Positions 25,878 through 35,455 of a DNA stretch of 53,762 nt are shown here, one piece after another. A program made the translations under genes and the position numbers. The notes under the pieces were generated by a model. The model saw only the letters and a program-made list of their open reading frames with translations. It made no database searches and was not told the DNA's origin. The first letter of the stretch is position 1; each line of letters opens with the position of its first letter. Source of the stretch: an uncultured Ignavibacteriales bacterium (GTDB taxonomy: Bacteria; Bacteroidota; Ignavibacteria; Ignavibacteriales; Ignavibacteriaceae); the NCBI GenBank assembly GCA_903929035.1, contig CAIYTF010000022.1:1-53762 (forward strand). Reading direction: 5' to 3'.

Positions 25878-27836
25878 CTACACCGTCTGAAATTTTAACA
25901 CTTCATTACTCTTCATTATCAGCACCGCGTTTGCCTTGAGCTGGTCATCATTCTGAAATCCTTCATCAAGACAGATAACTCGAACCGGCTTTCTCTCTGC
26001 TATCGCTTTTATGAGTTCGTGGGTTAGTTTTTTTTCAAGGCATATCAGCAGCGCGCCGTCTAATATTGAAAAAACCTGATAGTCTTCAATTTGAAATTTT
26101 TCAATTTTGGCGGTTAAACTGAAACCTGATTTAAGAAGCAGTTCATACAGAATTGATTCTTGCTCAGCTTCAGGTGAAATGTGTTCAAGATGTAGAGCAA
26201 GTTGTTCCCGAATTGCATCCTGTGTTTTTTCTATATTGGCATTCCAAATATTGAAATTTGATTTTTGAAGTTTGAATACTTTGAAACCTAAGTCTTGTGA
26301 ATTGCTAATCTTGCTTTCGGAAGTCTCAAATAATCGCGGGGTATTTTGCCGGCTTTCAGCATTTTGGGATTCTTCTTCATTCAGCTTTTTAATTACTCTG
26401 CGTATCCGTTCCTTTCCTATATCGGCAATTGTTTTGTAGCCGGATTTTTCAGCCAAACTTCCTTTTCCTAAAGTCTCTGGGAGCTGAACACAAATAAAAT
26501 TTCGACTTCCACCATCGTCCTTATTTTGTTCGATTACAGCCTGCGCAGTGGAACAAGAACCTGCAAAAAAATCAAGCACTATTTGTTCATCAGAAAAATT
26601 ACATTTTATTAGGTTTTTCAATAACTTTAATGGCTTATTATATTCAAAGTATTCGGAAGTATTAAATATTTGAATCAGTTCATTTTCGCTCTCTTGATTG
26701 TCGCCCCACTCACTAAGCAATAAATCGGTTATAGATTTACGCTTCCCTATTTCCTCGATTGATACATCCCTGCGCAATCCTTTTTGCGATGTAATAAATA
26801 ATAAATCATTTTTAATATACTCATCTATACTTTGTTGGCTTACTGAAAATTTAGAAACAACTTCCACATTATTTATCGTCTTTCCATTTTTGAAGTTTAC
26901 ATCCGATAAATACTCTACCTCCATAGTTCTGATTTTATATCTTCCTTTAGGAATAACACCTGAGCCATTTAACTTAACCCTAACACCCTCCTTAAATATG
27001 CGTTTGCATTCCTTATTCGATACATTAATAACTTTTTTTGTTGAATCTGATGTGCCGTCAATCGATAATTTTTCCAAGGATAATTTATCTTTGGAAAAGA
27101 TAAGAACATATTCCATCATTTTTGCGGTATGTGTCGCAAGAAAAGAAGGCTGCTTTTTTCTTTTCCACTTTAGAATATCAATAAAATTTTGTTCGCCAAA
27201 TATCTCATTGCACAAAGCTCTTAAATTTTGAACTTCATTATCGTCAATACTAATAAAAATGACCCCGTCTTCCTTCAACAAATTTTTGGCAAGAAATAAC
27301 CGCGGATACATCATACTCATCCATTTACTATGGAATCGCCCGTCAGTATCCGTGTTTGTGCTGAATTTCCGTCCTTCGCCGTCAATTTGTCCCGTATATT
27401 CGAGGTAAGTATCGAGGCTTTCGGAGTAGTTATCGGGATATATGAACTCATTTCCTGTATTATATGGCGGGTCAATGTATATCATTTTTATTTTACCGAT
27501 ATACGATTTCTGCAAAAGTTTCAGAACCTCAAGGTTGTCGCCTTCAATAAATAGATTTTCCGTTGTATCGAAATTTACGCTTTCTTCTCTGACGGGAACA
27601 AGGGTTGCTATGCTCGGCTGCTGAATGGTTTTGAAGCAATCGGATTTCCCGGGCCAATTCATACCGTACCGCTCCTTGCCGGCATCCACGTCTTCGCCGA
27701 GAGTTAGTTTCAGCCTGTCCCAGTCAATTTTATTTCCTTCGGTAAAAGCTTCGGGGAATAACTGCTTTAGCTTAGTTATCTGTTCTTCTTTAATATCCAT
27801 TGAGGTTAACGGTAATTTTTCAATATCTAATTTCAT
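25878..27836 (-). CDS. mod: Type III DNA methyltransferase subunit Mod
   Basis: Adenine-N6 methyltransferase and recognition subunit of the type III system. Beta-class order: catalytic motif IV IDPPYNTGNEFIY (about residues 121-133 from the chosen start), a central target-recognition region (about 230-400), then motif I as DFFAGSCSTAQAV. A GTG at 27851 would add five residues but overlaps the upstream gene; the ATG at 27836 begins MKLDIEKLPL, the usual N-terminus, and follows GGTGGAAG. About 652 residues. Its partner res lies 3.4 kb further on, after three other genes. Confidence 0.93.
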   Translation of the reverse strand: MKLDIEKLPLTSMDIKEEQITKLKQLFPEAFTEGNKIDWDRLKLTLGEDVDAGKERYGMNWPGKSDCFKTIQQPSIATLVPVREESVNFDTTENLFIEGDNLEVLKLLQKSYIGKIKMIYIDPPYNTGNEFIYPDNYSESLDTYLEYTGQIDGEGRKFSTNTDTDGRFHSKWMSMMYPRLFLAKNLLKEDGVIFISIDDNEVQNLRALCNEIFGEQNFIDILKWKRKKQPSFLATHTAKMMEYVLIFSKDKLSLEKLSIDGTSDSTKKVINVSNKECKRIFKEGVRVKLNGSGVIPKGRYKIRTMEVEYLSDVNFKNGKTINNVEVVSKFSVSQQSIDEYIKNDLLFITSQKGLRRDVSIEEIGKRKSITDLLLSEWGDNQESENELIQIFNTSEYFEYNKPLKLLKNLIKCNFSDEQIVLDFFAGSCSTAQAVIEQNKDDGGSRNFICVQLPETLGKGSLAEKSGYKTIADIGKERIRRVIKKLNEEESQNAESRQNTPRLFETSESKISNSQDLGFKVFKLQKSNFNIWNANIEKTQDAIREQLALHLEHISPEAEQESILYELLLKSGFSLTAKIEKFQIEDYQVFSILDGALLICLEKKLTHELIKAIAERKPVRVICLDEGFQNDDQLKANAVLIMKSNEVLKFQTV

Positions 27837-27838
27837 AC

Positions 27839-27904
27839 TCAATACTTCCACCTGTTATGCAGCCAAAGCCACGCTTCAGGCTGCTGCCTGATTGCATCTT
27901 CAAG
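27839..27904 (-). pseudogene. Remnant of an LpxL/HtrB lipid A acyltransferase 3' end
   Basis: The reading frame encodes PEAWLWLHNRWK followed by one residue and a stop, which is how lauroyl/myristoyl acyltransferases of lipid A synthesis end (PEQWxWxHRRWK). No other part of such a gene is seen nearby. Its presence next to a defence island that ends at an LPS glycosyltransferase suggests an ancestral lpxL-GT9 order (inference). Confidence 0.7.
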
Positions 27905-29038
27905 CAGCAGAGAACGTATAATCGGATTGATTTTCGAAGGGAAAATACCTTTTAAATGAGGTTTGCCTGAAGATAATTCTTCAAAAGAAACATCGCGGAT
28001 AACGGTCGAATTTTTTGCATCTATATGAAACAAATGCTGAATGTCCGCGCTTCTAATAAGTGCTTCGTTATGAGTCGATATAAATATTTGATTGCTCTTG
28101 GAAAATGCGGTGAGAACGGTGATAAGCCTGCTCTGAATATCCCTGTGTATATGACTGTCCGGTTCGTCCAAAAGAACTATATTCATATCTTTGACAGATT
28201 CGCCGGGATGGTACAGTGCTAATATAATTTCAATTATCTGCAATGAGCCGCTGCCTAAGAGTGCAATATCTTTTTCTACTACATCGTTGCCGATTCTAAA
28301 AACAAAAGTCACTTCGAGATCACGCTGAATATCACTATTGGTGTAAATCGCTATGGAATCGGTATTATTATACAGAATGAAAGACAAGTTTTCAAGAAAT
28401 CCGGCAAAGAGTGAACTATCAGAATGGCGGTACAATCTATAGAGCCTGTTCCGTAAGACCGAAACGGACCGCCGGCTATGAGTGAACTCTTTAATTTGGG
28501 GATCAGTTATGAAATTTTCGACTTTTTCAATGGCGGAAAAGGGGGATGCAAAGTATAGACCAATGGCATCCGGTAATTTGGTGAAATATTTGTTAAACAC
28601 ATCGAAATTATACTCGGAGAAATTAATAAGTTCAACTATATAATTTGTTCCCGAAGCACCAATTGAAAAACCGATATTCAATTTACTTTTATTATGCTCA
28701 AGCTCCGCGCATAATTCGATTCCGTTTATACTTTCCCTGTTATAGAATATATCTTCAAAATTCGGACTTCGGACACTGCTAATTCGATCAAACGGGAAAT
28801 ACTTATCCCGAACGCGGGCAGTACCAAGAATATAATCGTCTTTTTTATAATTCTTTCCGTTTCGCTTTGCTTTTCCTATTCGCTTATCGAAGCATTCTCG
28901 CCATAATGAAATTGCTTCCAAAAGAGTGGTCTTGCCTGAATTATTGGTGCCAGTAAAAATATTTATGTCTTGATTAAAATTAATTGTCAGTTCTTTGAAT
29001 GACTTAAAGTTCTTTATGACAAACTTGTTTATATGCAT
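27839..29038 (-). CDS. AAA/OLD-like ATPase with an LpxL-derived C-terminus
   Basis: 399 residues. It has an ABC-type ATPase core: Walker A TGTNNSGKTTLLEAI (about 29-43), a signature-like LLGSGSLQIIEIIL, Walker B NIVLLDEPDSHIH and the His-switch region IFISTHNEAL. This is the RecF/OLD-like class seen in defence islands, though without a TOPRIM nuclease domain. The last 20 residues (EDAIRQQPEAWLWLHNRWKY) do not belong to the family; they are the C-terminal signature of LpxL/HtrB acyltransferases. The gene therefore ends in a chimeric joint and may have lost its own C-terminus. Confidence 0.8.
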   Translation of the reverse strand: MHINKFVIKNFKSFKELTINFNQDINIFTGTNNSGKTTLLEAISLWRECFDKRIGKAKRNGKNYKKDDYILGTARVRDKYFPFDRISSVRSPNFEDIFYNRESINGIELCAELEHNKSKLNIGFSIGASGTNYIVELINFSEYNFDVFNKYFTKLPDAIGLYFASPFSAIEKVENFITDPQIKEFTHSRRSVSVLRNRLYRLYRHSDSSLFAGFLENLSFILYNNTDSIAIYTNSDIQRDLEVTFVFRIGNDVVEKDIALLGSGSLQIIEIILALYHPGESVKDMNIVLLDEPDSHIHRDIQSRLITVLTAFSKSNQIFISTHNEALIRSADIQHLFHIDAKNSTVIRDVSFEELSSGKPHLKGIFPSKINPIIRSLLLEDAIRQQPEAWLWLHNRWKY

Positions 29039-29388
29039 TTCAGATTCATTATATTTAATGATATAATATAATTATTATTTACAGGTATTCTGAACCGTAC
29101 CCCAATGGTTGGACACAAAAATAATATAATTGCAGGTATAATACAAATTATATACGCCGCCCTGCGCCACGAAGTGAAGCGTAGCAAAATTAATCCTTTT
29201 TTTTGTCTGGTTTTTGCGGTATAGCTCAATGTAAAGGTTATTTCTTTACAAGGACTCAGTTGGTGAATATGATAGTTGTTGACAACAAAAATTGAAAAAT
29301 TTCAAGAAAGTTGTTTATATTATCGTATAATTCTTTAGTGTTTTTATATTTTTTTTCAACATCATTTACACGGAGAACGGCATTACTG
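29039..29388. other. Divergent intergenic region between the island and hisA
   Basis: No gene-like ORF; a 66-codon frame on the minus strand lacks coding character. It contains the 32-nt sequence (29197-29228) repeated upstream of serA, and the boundary of the defence island is somewhere here. A ribosome-site-like GGAG precedes the hisA start. Confidence 0.55.
29197..29228. repeat. Dispersed 31-32 nt motif, copy 1
   Basis: TTTGTCTGGTTTTTGCGGTA followed by TAGCTCA, after a T-run. Near-identical to 40687-40717 (TTTGTCCGGTTTTTGGGGTA and TAGCTCA). Both lie 120-160 bp upstream of plus-strand genes, in the same orientation as those genes. Confidence 0.7.
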
Positions 29389-30138
29389 ATGTTTATATTA
29401 GTCATTCCTTCCATTGATATTCTCAACGGGAAAACTGTACGCGTTGTTCAGGGCATTGCTGAGCTGAATGTCTTGGAATACGGAAATGACCCTTCAGAGA
29501 TGGCTGCAATATGGCGCACTGAAAATGCAAAAATGATTCACGTTGTTGACTTTGACGGATTTAAATACCATTCCGACACTAACCTTGAAATCATTTCTGA
29601 AATTTGTTCATCGGTCATTATACCCGTTGAATATTCCGGCGGAATTCGCTCATATCAAGATGCAAAGAAAATTTTTTCTACCGGAGTTGCCAGAATTACT
29701 ATCGCGACTCTAATAGTGGAAAACCCGTTTGAATTTGAAAAAATACTCGATAATTTTGGACCAAAGAAAGTTGTAGCATCTCTTGATGTTATTGAAAATG
29801 AAATTGTAATTAGCGGACGCAAAGTAAAGACCGGAATTTCTCCCGTCCAATTAGCATTGCAGTTGAAGGCAAAAGGAATTGAAAGGTTCCTTGTAACCGA
29901 TGTAATGAAAAATGGCACTATTGGCGGTCCAAACATAGAACTTACAAAATCGATAGCTGAGGCAACAGGATGTAAAGTCACTCATTCCGGCGGAGTTCGT
30001 AACAAAGATGAACTTATGGATTTGCAAGCTCTGGTGCCTATCGGTGTAGATTCAGTTATTATCGGACGCGCGCTTTACGAGAACAGGTTTCCTTGTCAAA
30101 TACTTTGGCGGATTGCAGAAACCGGATTGTTTAATTAG
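29389..30138 (+). CDS. hisA: HisA-family isomerase (ProFAR isomerase)
   Basis: A TIM-barrel enzyme of histidine synthesis that converts ProFAR to PRFAR, 249 residues from the ATG at 29389, preceded by GGAG. (An in-frame upstream extension of 26 residues exists but looks non-coding.) Family landmarks: VIPSIDILNGKTVRV with the first catalytic Asp, VVDFDGFKYHSDTN, EYSGGIRSYQDAKK, ASLDVIENEIVISGR with the second Asp, and TDVMKNGTIGGPN. It diverges from bacterial consensus in places (EYSGGIRS for QVGGGIRS) and stands outside a his operon, so a related sugar isomerase role is possible. Confidence 0.85.
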   Translation: MFILVIPSIDILNGKTVRVVQGIAELNVLEYGNDPSEMAAIWRTENAKMIHVVDFDGFKYHSDTNLEIISEICSSVIIPVEYSGGIRSYQDAKKIFSTGVARITIATLIVENPFEFEKILDNFGPKKVVASLDVIENEIVISGRKVKTGISPVQLALQLKAKGIERFLVTDVMKNGTIGGPNIELTKSIAEATGCKVTHSGGVRNKDELMDLQALVPIGVDSVIIGRALYENRFPCQILWRIAETGLFN

Positions 30139-30149
30139 AAAGATACATT

Positions 30150-30710
30150 ATGGGCAATGACTTAAATCAAAATATTCATTCAAGTTTCTGGTCAAATGTT
30201 TTCAAAAAGAATTTGCATCGTTCTGATTTGATTGATATTCTCTCAGAGATACCGCCATTTGCCGATCTTCTTCCGCGAACAGCGCAAGAGCTATTCGCGT
30301 CAATGCACCAGCGTCAGTTCATTGCAGGTGAATATATTTTTTTGCAAGACGATCCCGGGCTCGGGTTATATATCATTACCGCGGGCGAAGTGCAGATTGA
30401 AATTAATGATAACACCGGCAAAAAACTTATAATCGCGGAATTTGGCAAGGGTGATTTTTTTGGTGAACTAGCGTTATTAGATGGCGAAAATCGTTCTGCT
30501 TCCGCGAAAGCAAAAACAGATGCTAAAGTTTCCGTTCTCTTTAAACCTGACTTAGATAATATTATTAAACGTCATCCGAAAGACGGCGTTAATATACTTT
30601 CACGTTTCACAAAAATTATTATTACCCGCCTGCGTAACCTAAATCAAGAATATTTTCAGCTATATAATGAAAACCTAAATCTAAAGGAAATACAAAATGC
30701 TAAATCTTAA
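30150..30710 (+). CDS. Cyclic nucleotide-binding domain protein
   Basis: 186 residues, mainly one cNMP-binding beta-roll (about 40-155): QRQFIAGEYIFLQDDPGLGL, YIITAGEVQIEI and the phosphate-binding cassette FGELALLDGENRSASAKA, where RS replaces the arginine-alanine/threonine pair of strict cAMP binders. There is no HTH, so it is not a CRP-type regulator on its own. It overlaps the next gene (usp) by 14 nt. Confidence 0.88.
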   Translation: MGNDLNQNIHSSFWSNVFKKNLHRSDLIDILSEIPPFADLLPRTAQELFASMHQRQFIAGEYIFLQDDPGLGLYIITAGEVQIEINDNTGKKLIIAEFGKGDFFGELALLDGENRSASAKAKTDAKVSVLFKPDLDNIIKRHPKDGVNILSRFTKIIITRLRNLNQEYFQLYNENLNLKEIQNAKS

Positions 30711-31179
30711 AAACATTCTCATACCGATTGATTTCTCAGCCAACTCAAAAAATGCACTGCTGTATTCAGTTGAATTAGCTGAAAAATTCAACTCTTCTCT
30801 TCATTTGCTCTATATTATCGAACCGGTTGTTTATGCTCCTGATTTCAGTATGGGACAAATTACCGTCCCTGCAGTTGAAACCTACGAAGTAGAAAAACGG
30901 GCAATGGATGAATTGGAAAAAATATCCAAACAGTATATCCCTGAAAGCATTGTTTGTACATTTGCAGTAAAAATCGGAAAACCTTTTAGCGAAATTGTAG
31001 ATGCTGCTAAAGAACAAAATATTGATCTCATTGTAATTTCATCGCACGGGCACAGCACGGTTGAGCATATTTTCTTCGGAAGTACTTCTGAAAAGGTAGT
31101 AAAGAAAGCCCCCTGCCCCGTCCTCACGTTACGTGAACCTTTGAAAGGGTTTGACTATAAGGAAGCTTTAGTCCGGTAG
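30697..31179 (+). CDS. Universal stress protein (UspA family)
   Basis: 160 residues of the Usp fold: LKNILIPIDFSANSKNALLY at the N-terminus and SSHGHSTVEHIFFGSTSEKV and KKAPCPVLTLRE at the end. The ATP-binding pattern G-2x-G-9x-GS/T is only partly kept (the second Gly is Thr), so nucleotide binding is uncertain. Translation appears coupled to the cNMP-binding gene by the overlap. The pair faces the polyprenyl synthase gene with 6 nt between stops. Confidence 0.9.
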   Translation: MLNLKNILIPIDFSANSKNALLYSVELAEKFNSSLHLLYIIEPVVYAPDFSMGQITVPAVETYEVEKRAMDELEKISKQYIPESIVCTFAVKIGKPFSEIVDAAKEQNIDLIVISSHGHSTVEHIFFGSTSEKVVKKAPCPVLTLREPLKGFDYKEALVR

Positions 31180-31185
31180 GATTTT

Positions 31186-32208
31186 TTAATTCGCGCGGTT
31201 AGTAACAAAATCGACTAATTTTAATAATGCCTTTTTTGCATCCGAATCAGGCAGGAGTAAGAGGTTGTGCTTAGCCTTTTCACCATATTGATATGCTATG
31301 TTTTCAGCATAAGCTAATCCGCCTTTTTCGATTACAAAGTCAATCACTTCATTCAGGTTGGATTTTTTTGTGCTGTTTTTTATCAAGCCCTTTATTTTAG
31401 CTCGTTCAGACTTGCCAACCAAATTAAGTGCATAAATAAGCGGGAGAGTAATTTTCTTTTCTTTAATATCTCCGCCAATCGGTTTCCCGAATAACTTAGA
31501 AGATGTACCATAATCTAAAATATCATCGCGAATCTGAAATGCTATACCAAGCATCTCGCCAAAATCGTTCATTGCAGTACGAATTGCAGTATTATCGGTT
31601 GCGCTTTGCGCGCCAATTATACAGCAGGTTTGAAACAGAGAGGCCGTTTTATCCGAGATAATACGAAAATAAGTTTCAAAGTCTATGTCAAGTTTTCTTG
31701 TTTTTTGAATCTGTAGCAACTCCCCTTCCGACATCCGTTTGACAGTGTTGGTCATAACCTCTAAAAAGTCATAGTCTTTGTTTTCAACCGAAATGAGTAA
31801 CCCGCGAGCAAGAAGATAATCGCCCATTAACACCGCTATTTTATTCTTCCACACTGCATTTATCGATGGCAATCCTCTTCTCTTATCAGCATTATCAACA
31901 ACATCATCGTGTACTAACGTGGCAGTATGCAGGAGTTCAACAAGCGCGGCACCGCGATACGTTCGTTCGTTGACACCACCGCAGGCTTTCGCGGAAAGCA
32001 GTGCTAACAGCGGACGGATTTTTTTTCCCTTTTGCTTAAGTATATACGATGCTATAAGATCAACAAGGCTTATTTTAGACTTTACCGTGTTTTTAAATAT
32101 CGATTCAAAGGTCTTTAATTCATCTTTTACGGGTTTTGAAATGTCACTAAGCGGATTCAAGATTACCTTTTTTTGCCGAATACTTTGATACAAAAATGCT
32201 AATTTCAT
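31186..32208 (-). CDS. Polyprenyl diphosphate synthase
   Basis: Trans-prenyltransferase making the long side chain of quinones. Both Asp-rich Mg sites are present: LVHDDVVDNADKRRG (DDxxD at about 101-105) and FQIRDDILDYG; KKIRPLLALL binds substrate. About 340 residues. The ATG start overlaps tatC by 62 nt; the family normally begins nearer LSDISKPVKDEL, so a TTG at 32162 may be the real start. Chain length (hepta-, octa- or longer) cannot be read from the sequence by eye. Confidence 0.9.
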   Translation of the reverse strand: MKLAFLYQSIRQKKVILNPLSDISKPVKDELKTFESIFKNTVKSKISLVDLIASYILKQKGKKIRPLLALLSAKACGGVNERTYRGAALVELLHTATLVHDDVVDNADKRRGLPSINAVWKNKIAVLMGDYLLARGLLISVENKDYDFLEVMTNTVKRMSEGELLQIQKTRKLDIDFETYFRIISDKTASLFQTCCIIGAQSATDNTAIRTAMNDFGEMLGIAFQIRDDILDYGTSSKLFGKPIGGDIKEKKITLPLIYALNLVGKSERAKIKGLIKNSTKKSNLNEVIDFVIEKGGLAYAENIAYQYGEKAKHNLLLLPDSDAKKALLKLVDFVTNRAN

Positions 32209-32911
32209 AGAGTACTAAAAGGGGCACCGCGAGAATGATTTGTGAAACAGGGTCTGTCCCCGGTGATAATATAGCTGCAAGAATCATTATTATCACGATC
32301 GCGTGCCGTCTATATTTTCTCATAAATACGGCTGTTAAAATACCTATTTTACTAAGCACGAACGAGATCATCGGCAATTCAAAAACAACACCGCAGGCAA
32401 GCATAATGCTGATAATAATTTCAATATATTCATCTATAGCGAATTGGTTCTTGATTATAGTTTGCGCGCCAAATTGAACTGCAAATTGCAATGTCATAGG
32501 AAGCATCACATAATAGGCAAATGCTATCCCGCAAAAAAAGCTCGATGACGAAATCACGACAAATTTAGCAAGATATTTTTTCTCTGTATCGCGCAGCGCG
32601 GGCGAAATAAATTTCCAAAATTGAAAAAAAATGTTAGGAAGACTAACGATAACTCCACCGACAAACGCGACTTGGAAATACAAAAACACCAATCCAAAGG
32701 GACGCAAGTTCTGCAGGCTCATATTAGCATTTTTTGCAGGAAGCAATAAAACATTTTCCACTAACCAATTGATAAAAAAAAGGCAACCGAACAGACCAAT
32801 GACAATCCCCAGCAAAGCTCTCATTATTCTGCCTCTCAACTCACCAAGGTGATCGAAAAACGACATTTCCGCTTCCGGCTTTTTATCCCCAATGGTTTTG
32901 CTGTCAGCCAA
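32147..32911 (-). CDS. tatC: Twin-arginine translocase subunit TatC
   Basis: The receptor of the Tat export pathway for folded proteins: 254 residues with six membrane helices. Landmarks are SFFDHLGELRGRIMRALLGI at the N-terminus (binding site for the RR motif), WKFISPALRDTEKKY and FELPMISFVLSKIGILT. It overlaps polyprenyl synthase and lies 17 nt after glyA. tatA is not in the window. Confidence 0.95.
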   Translation of the reverse strand: MADSKTIGDKKPEAEMSFFDHLGELRGRIMRALLGIVIGLFGCLFFINWLVENVLLLPAKNANMSLQNLRPFGLVFLYFQVAFVGGVIVSLPNIFFQFWKFISPALRDTEKKYLAKFVVISSSSFFCGIAFAYYVMLPMTLQFAVQFGAQTIIKNQFAIDEYIEIIISIMLACGVVFELPMISFVLSKIGILTAVFMRKYRRHAIVIIMILAAILSPGTDPVSQIILAVPLLVLYEISIFVSKYSAKKGNLESA

Positions 32912-32928
32912 ATAAATCGACTCTTATT

Positions 32929-34218
32929 TTATGCAAAAAGCGGAAAGCGAGAACACAAAGTCTTAACTTCTTCTGCTATTTGCAGTAATACATTTTCATC
33001 CTTATGAACAGTAATGGCTTTATCAATCAATGCCGCGATTTCTTTCATTTCATTTTCTTTCATACCCCTGGTAGTTACTGCAGGAGTACCGATACGAATA
33101 CCGCTCGTTACAAAAGGACTCTTCTCATCAAAGGGCACCATATTTTTATTTGTTGTTATTCCTGCAAGCTCTAAAATGATTTCAGCGGCTTTGCCCGTAA
33201 TATTTTTATTGCTCAAATCAATCAGCATTAAGTGATTATCAGTTCCGCCTGAAATAATTGAATAACCTCTTTCTGTCAAAGCACCTGCCAAAGTTCTCGC
33301 GTTTTTTACAATCTGTCTGCAATATTCTTTAAATTCGGGTTTCAAAGCTTCACCAAATGCAACAGCCTTCGCGGCAATCACGTGCATTAAAGGACCGCCT
33401 TGAATTCCCGGCATCACCGTGCTGTCAATAATTTCCGACATTAATTTCAGTCGTTCCCCTTTTGGGGTTTTAATTCCCATCCGATTCTCGAAATCTTTCC
33501 CCATTAGAATTATTCCGCCGCGAGGACCGCGCAATGTTTTGTGGGTTGTTGACGTTACCACGTGGCAATATTCAAGAGGATTATTCAAAAGTCCGCTCGC
33601 GATTAAACCTGCAGGATGCGCCATATCGCACATAAGGATAGCCCCAATTGAATCGGCAATCTCGCGGAATCGTTTGTAATCCCATTCACGCGAGTAAGCA
33701 CTTCCACCTGCAATTATCATTTTCGGACGATGCTCCTTTGCCATCTTTTCAATAAGATTATAATTCAGCAACCCGGTTTCTTTGTCCAAAGAATAACCTA
33801 CTGCTTTATATAATTGTCCTGAAAAATTAACAGGTGAACCGTGAGTTAAATGTCCGCCGTGTGCCAGATTTAAGCCCATAAAGAGATCACCGGGCTTAAT
33901 GAAAGCCATAAACACAGCCATATTTGCCTGTGAACCGCTATGCGGCTGAACATTGGCGTATTTAGCGTTAAAAAGCTTTTTAACGCGTTCACGCGCTAGA
34001 TTTTCCACCTGATCAACAAATTCACATCCGCCGTAATACCGTTTACCCGGGTATCCCTCTGCATATTTATTTGTCATAATGCTTCCGGCTGCATCAAGTA
34101 CCGAATTACTCACGAAATTTTCCGAAGCAATTAATTCTAATTTTGTCAATTGACGATTTGCCTCTGCATTAATAATTAATGCAATCTCGGAGTCTGTTTT
34201 AATTAAATCTGTTAACAT
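32929..34218 (-). CDS. glyA: Serine hydroxymethyltransferase
   Basis: PLP enzyme converting serine and tetrahydrofolate to glycine and methylene-THF. [16 protein letters not shown] and the PLP lysine in [14 protein letters not shown] are present. Start chosen at MLTDLIK (34218), preceded by GGAAAGGTAGG; an upstream in-frame start at 34263 would run into the neighbouring gene. 429 residues, normal. SerA on the other strand at 40837 supplies the same serine pathway. Confidence 0.96.
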   Translation of the reverse strand: MLTDLIKTDSEIALIINAEANRQLTKLELIASENFVSNSVLDAAGSIMTNKYAEGYPGKRYYGGCEFVDQVENLARERVKKLFNAKYANVQPHSGSQANMAVFMAFIKPGDLFMGLNLAHGGHLTHGSPVNFSGQLYKAVGYSLDKETGLLNYNLIEKMAKEHRPKMIIAGGSAYSREWDYKRFREIADSIGAILMCDMAHPAGLIASGLLNNPLEYCHVVTSTTHKTLRGPRGGIILMGKDFENRMGIKTPKGERLKLMSEIIDSTVMPGIQGGPLMHVIAAKAVAFGEALKPEFKEYCRQIVKNARTLAGALTERGYSIISGGTDNHLMLIDLSNKNITGKAAEIILELAGITTNKNMVPFDEKSPFVTSGIRIGTPAVTTRGMKENEMKEIAALIDKAITVHKDENVLLQIAEEVKTLCSRFPLFA

Positions 34219-34228
34219 ATTTTTATGC

Positions 34229-35455
34229 CTACCTTTCCTGTTGAATAAACCATAATTCACCAAAGCTCAATCCAAGACTAAATCGCAGGAATGATTCTTT
34301 TATCTGCCCTGTTTCTTTAGAACCGCGCATTCCATAGGCTAAAGCCATATCTATATGATTCTGATACGACAATGAGAATGATGCGCCTGTTGAAAAAGTA
34401 ATTTGATTGATACCTGTTCCGGATACACTTATTGGCAATTGTTCGTAACTGAATCCGGCACGAAATACTGACTTATTAAAATCAAAAGCTGCATCTTTTA
34501 CAGGACGATATTCAATTCCCGCGGAAATTCTTTTATAGGCTCTGCCGGAATTAGCAGAAACCCTGTAACCGGCTGCACTGCTCCAATCCTGAGAAGCATA
34601 TTCTAAAAGTCCCCGATATACATCTGCAAACCGGAATGAAAGTCCTGCAACAATTTTCATTGGTATCTTATTATCTCCCTGCCCGCTTGAAATTGTATCA
34701 TTCACCAGCGTTGAAGTTCTTGTCAGCATAGAATCACTTTTAAGTGTAAACTTGCCGTCAAGGGTAAGTCCAAACCGTATTTTATCGAAAACGCCATACT
34801 GAAAATCCGGTGATATCGCGCCAACACTGAATCCGCTTCCGTGCTCTTCATACGAAGTGGTATATTCTGCATCAGAAAAGCTTAAATTACCAAAACTTAC
34901 TTTCGAAGAATACTTCGTGTTGCCAAAATAGTATTTATAACCGAGACCAACTTTAATATTGTAGGGGGCAATATAAGATGAAGACATAAAAATTGTACTC
35001 AATCCGCCCCGAAGACTAACCTCATTAGTTGTTGAACCGTAAGCAGGATTTGAATTATCTTGAAATTTCAAATCATACTTAGCATTCGTGTAAGGAGTGA
35101 TGCCGGCAAGGAAACCAACTCCATAAGTCTTAGATATTGGGAACGAAAATGAAAATCCGCCAAACTCGCCGTTTGAATAATATTTCTTCAAATCAGTTGT
35201 AGAACTGAAAACGCCATTCAAAGTTGTAAAAGCCTCAATCTTTGCCATCTCTAATTGAGTAAGCCCCGCGGGGTTCTGCAAGTTCAGATAATCTGGATCA
35301 TCTAAAGTTGACGCGGTACTTGAAAGCCCAATGTTGCGGACAGACTTAAACTCGTTAGGCAGTCCAAATCCGATAGCTGAATAGGAAGAAGGAGTTTGTG
35401 AATAGGAATTAAATGCAAAAACACCAGCCAATAATAAGATTACTATATTTTTCAT
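34229..35455 (-). CDS. Outer-membrane beta-barrel protein (FadL/PorV-like)
   Basis: 408 residues with a signal peptide ([19 protein letters not shown]). The body alternates hydrophobic and polar residues, and the last strand ends with aromatic residues ([13 protein letters not shown]) as in outer-membrane barrels. The N-terminal [18 protein letters not shown] resembles the plug region of FadL/PorV-type proteins, where NPAxL follows a short acidic turn. It overlaps the upstream lipoprotein gene by 1 nt, and the two are probably made together. Cargo unknown. Confidence 0.75.
   Translation of the reverse strand: MKNIVILLLAGVFAFNSYSQTPSSYSAIGFGLPNEFKSVRNIGLSSTASTLDDPDYLNLQNPAGLTQLEMAKIEAFTTLNGVFSSTTDLKKYYSNGEFGGFSFSFPISKTYGVGFLAGITPYTNAKYDLKFQDNSNPAYGSTTNEVSLRGGLSTIFMSSSYIAPYNIKVGLGYKYYFGNTKYSSKVSFGNLSFSDAEYTTSYEEHGSGFSVGAISPDFQYGVFDKIRFGLTLDGKFTLKSDSMLTRTSTLVNDTISSGQGDNKIPMKIVAGLSFRFADVYRGLLEYASQDWSSAAGYRVSANSGRAYKRISAGIEYRPVKDAAFDFNKSVFRAGFSYEQLPISVSGTGINQITFSTGASFSLSYQNHIDMALAYGMRGSKETGQIKESFLRFSLGLSFGELWFIQQER

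Noticed and set aside
29029-29229. 66-codon minus-strand ORF upstream of the AAA ATPase
   Set aside because: No family similarity or ribosome site; low-complexity AT-rich region containing a dispersed motif.
29311-29388. N-terminal extension of hisA
   Set aside because: The extension is hydrophobic and Phe/Ser-rich with no counterpart in the family; the ATG at 29389 has a ribosome site and gives normal length.
34219-34263. N-terminal extension of glyA
   Set aside because: It would overlap the neighbouring barrel gene, and MLTDLIK at 34218 has a strong Shine-Dalgarno sequence.
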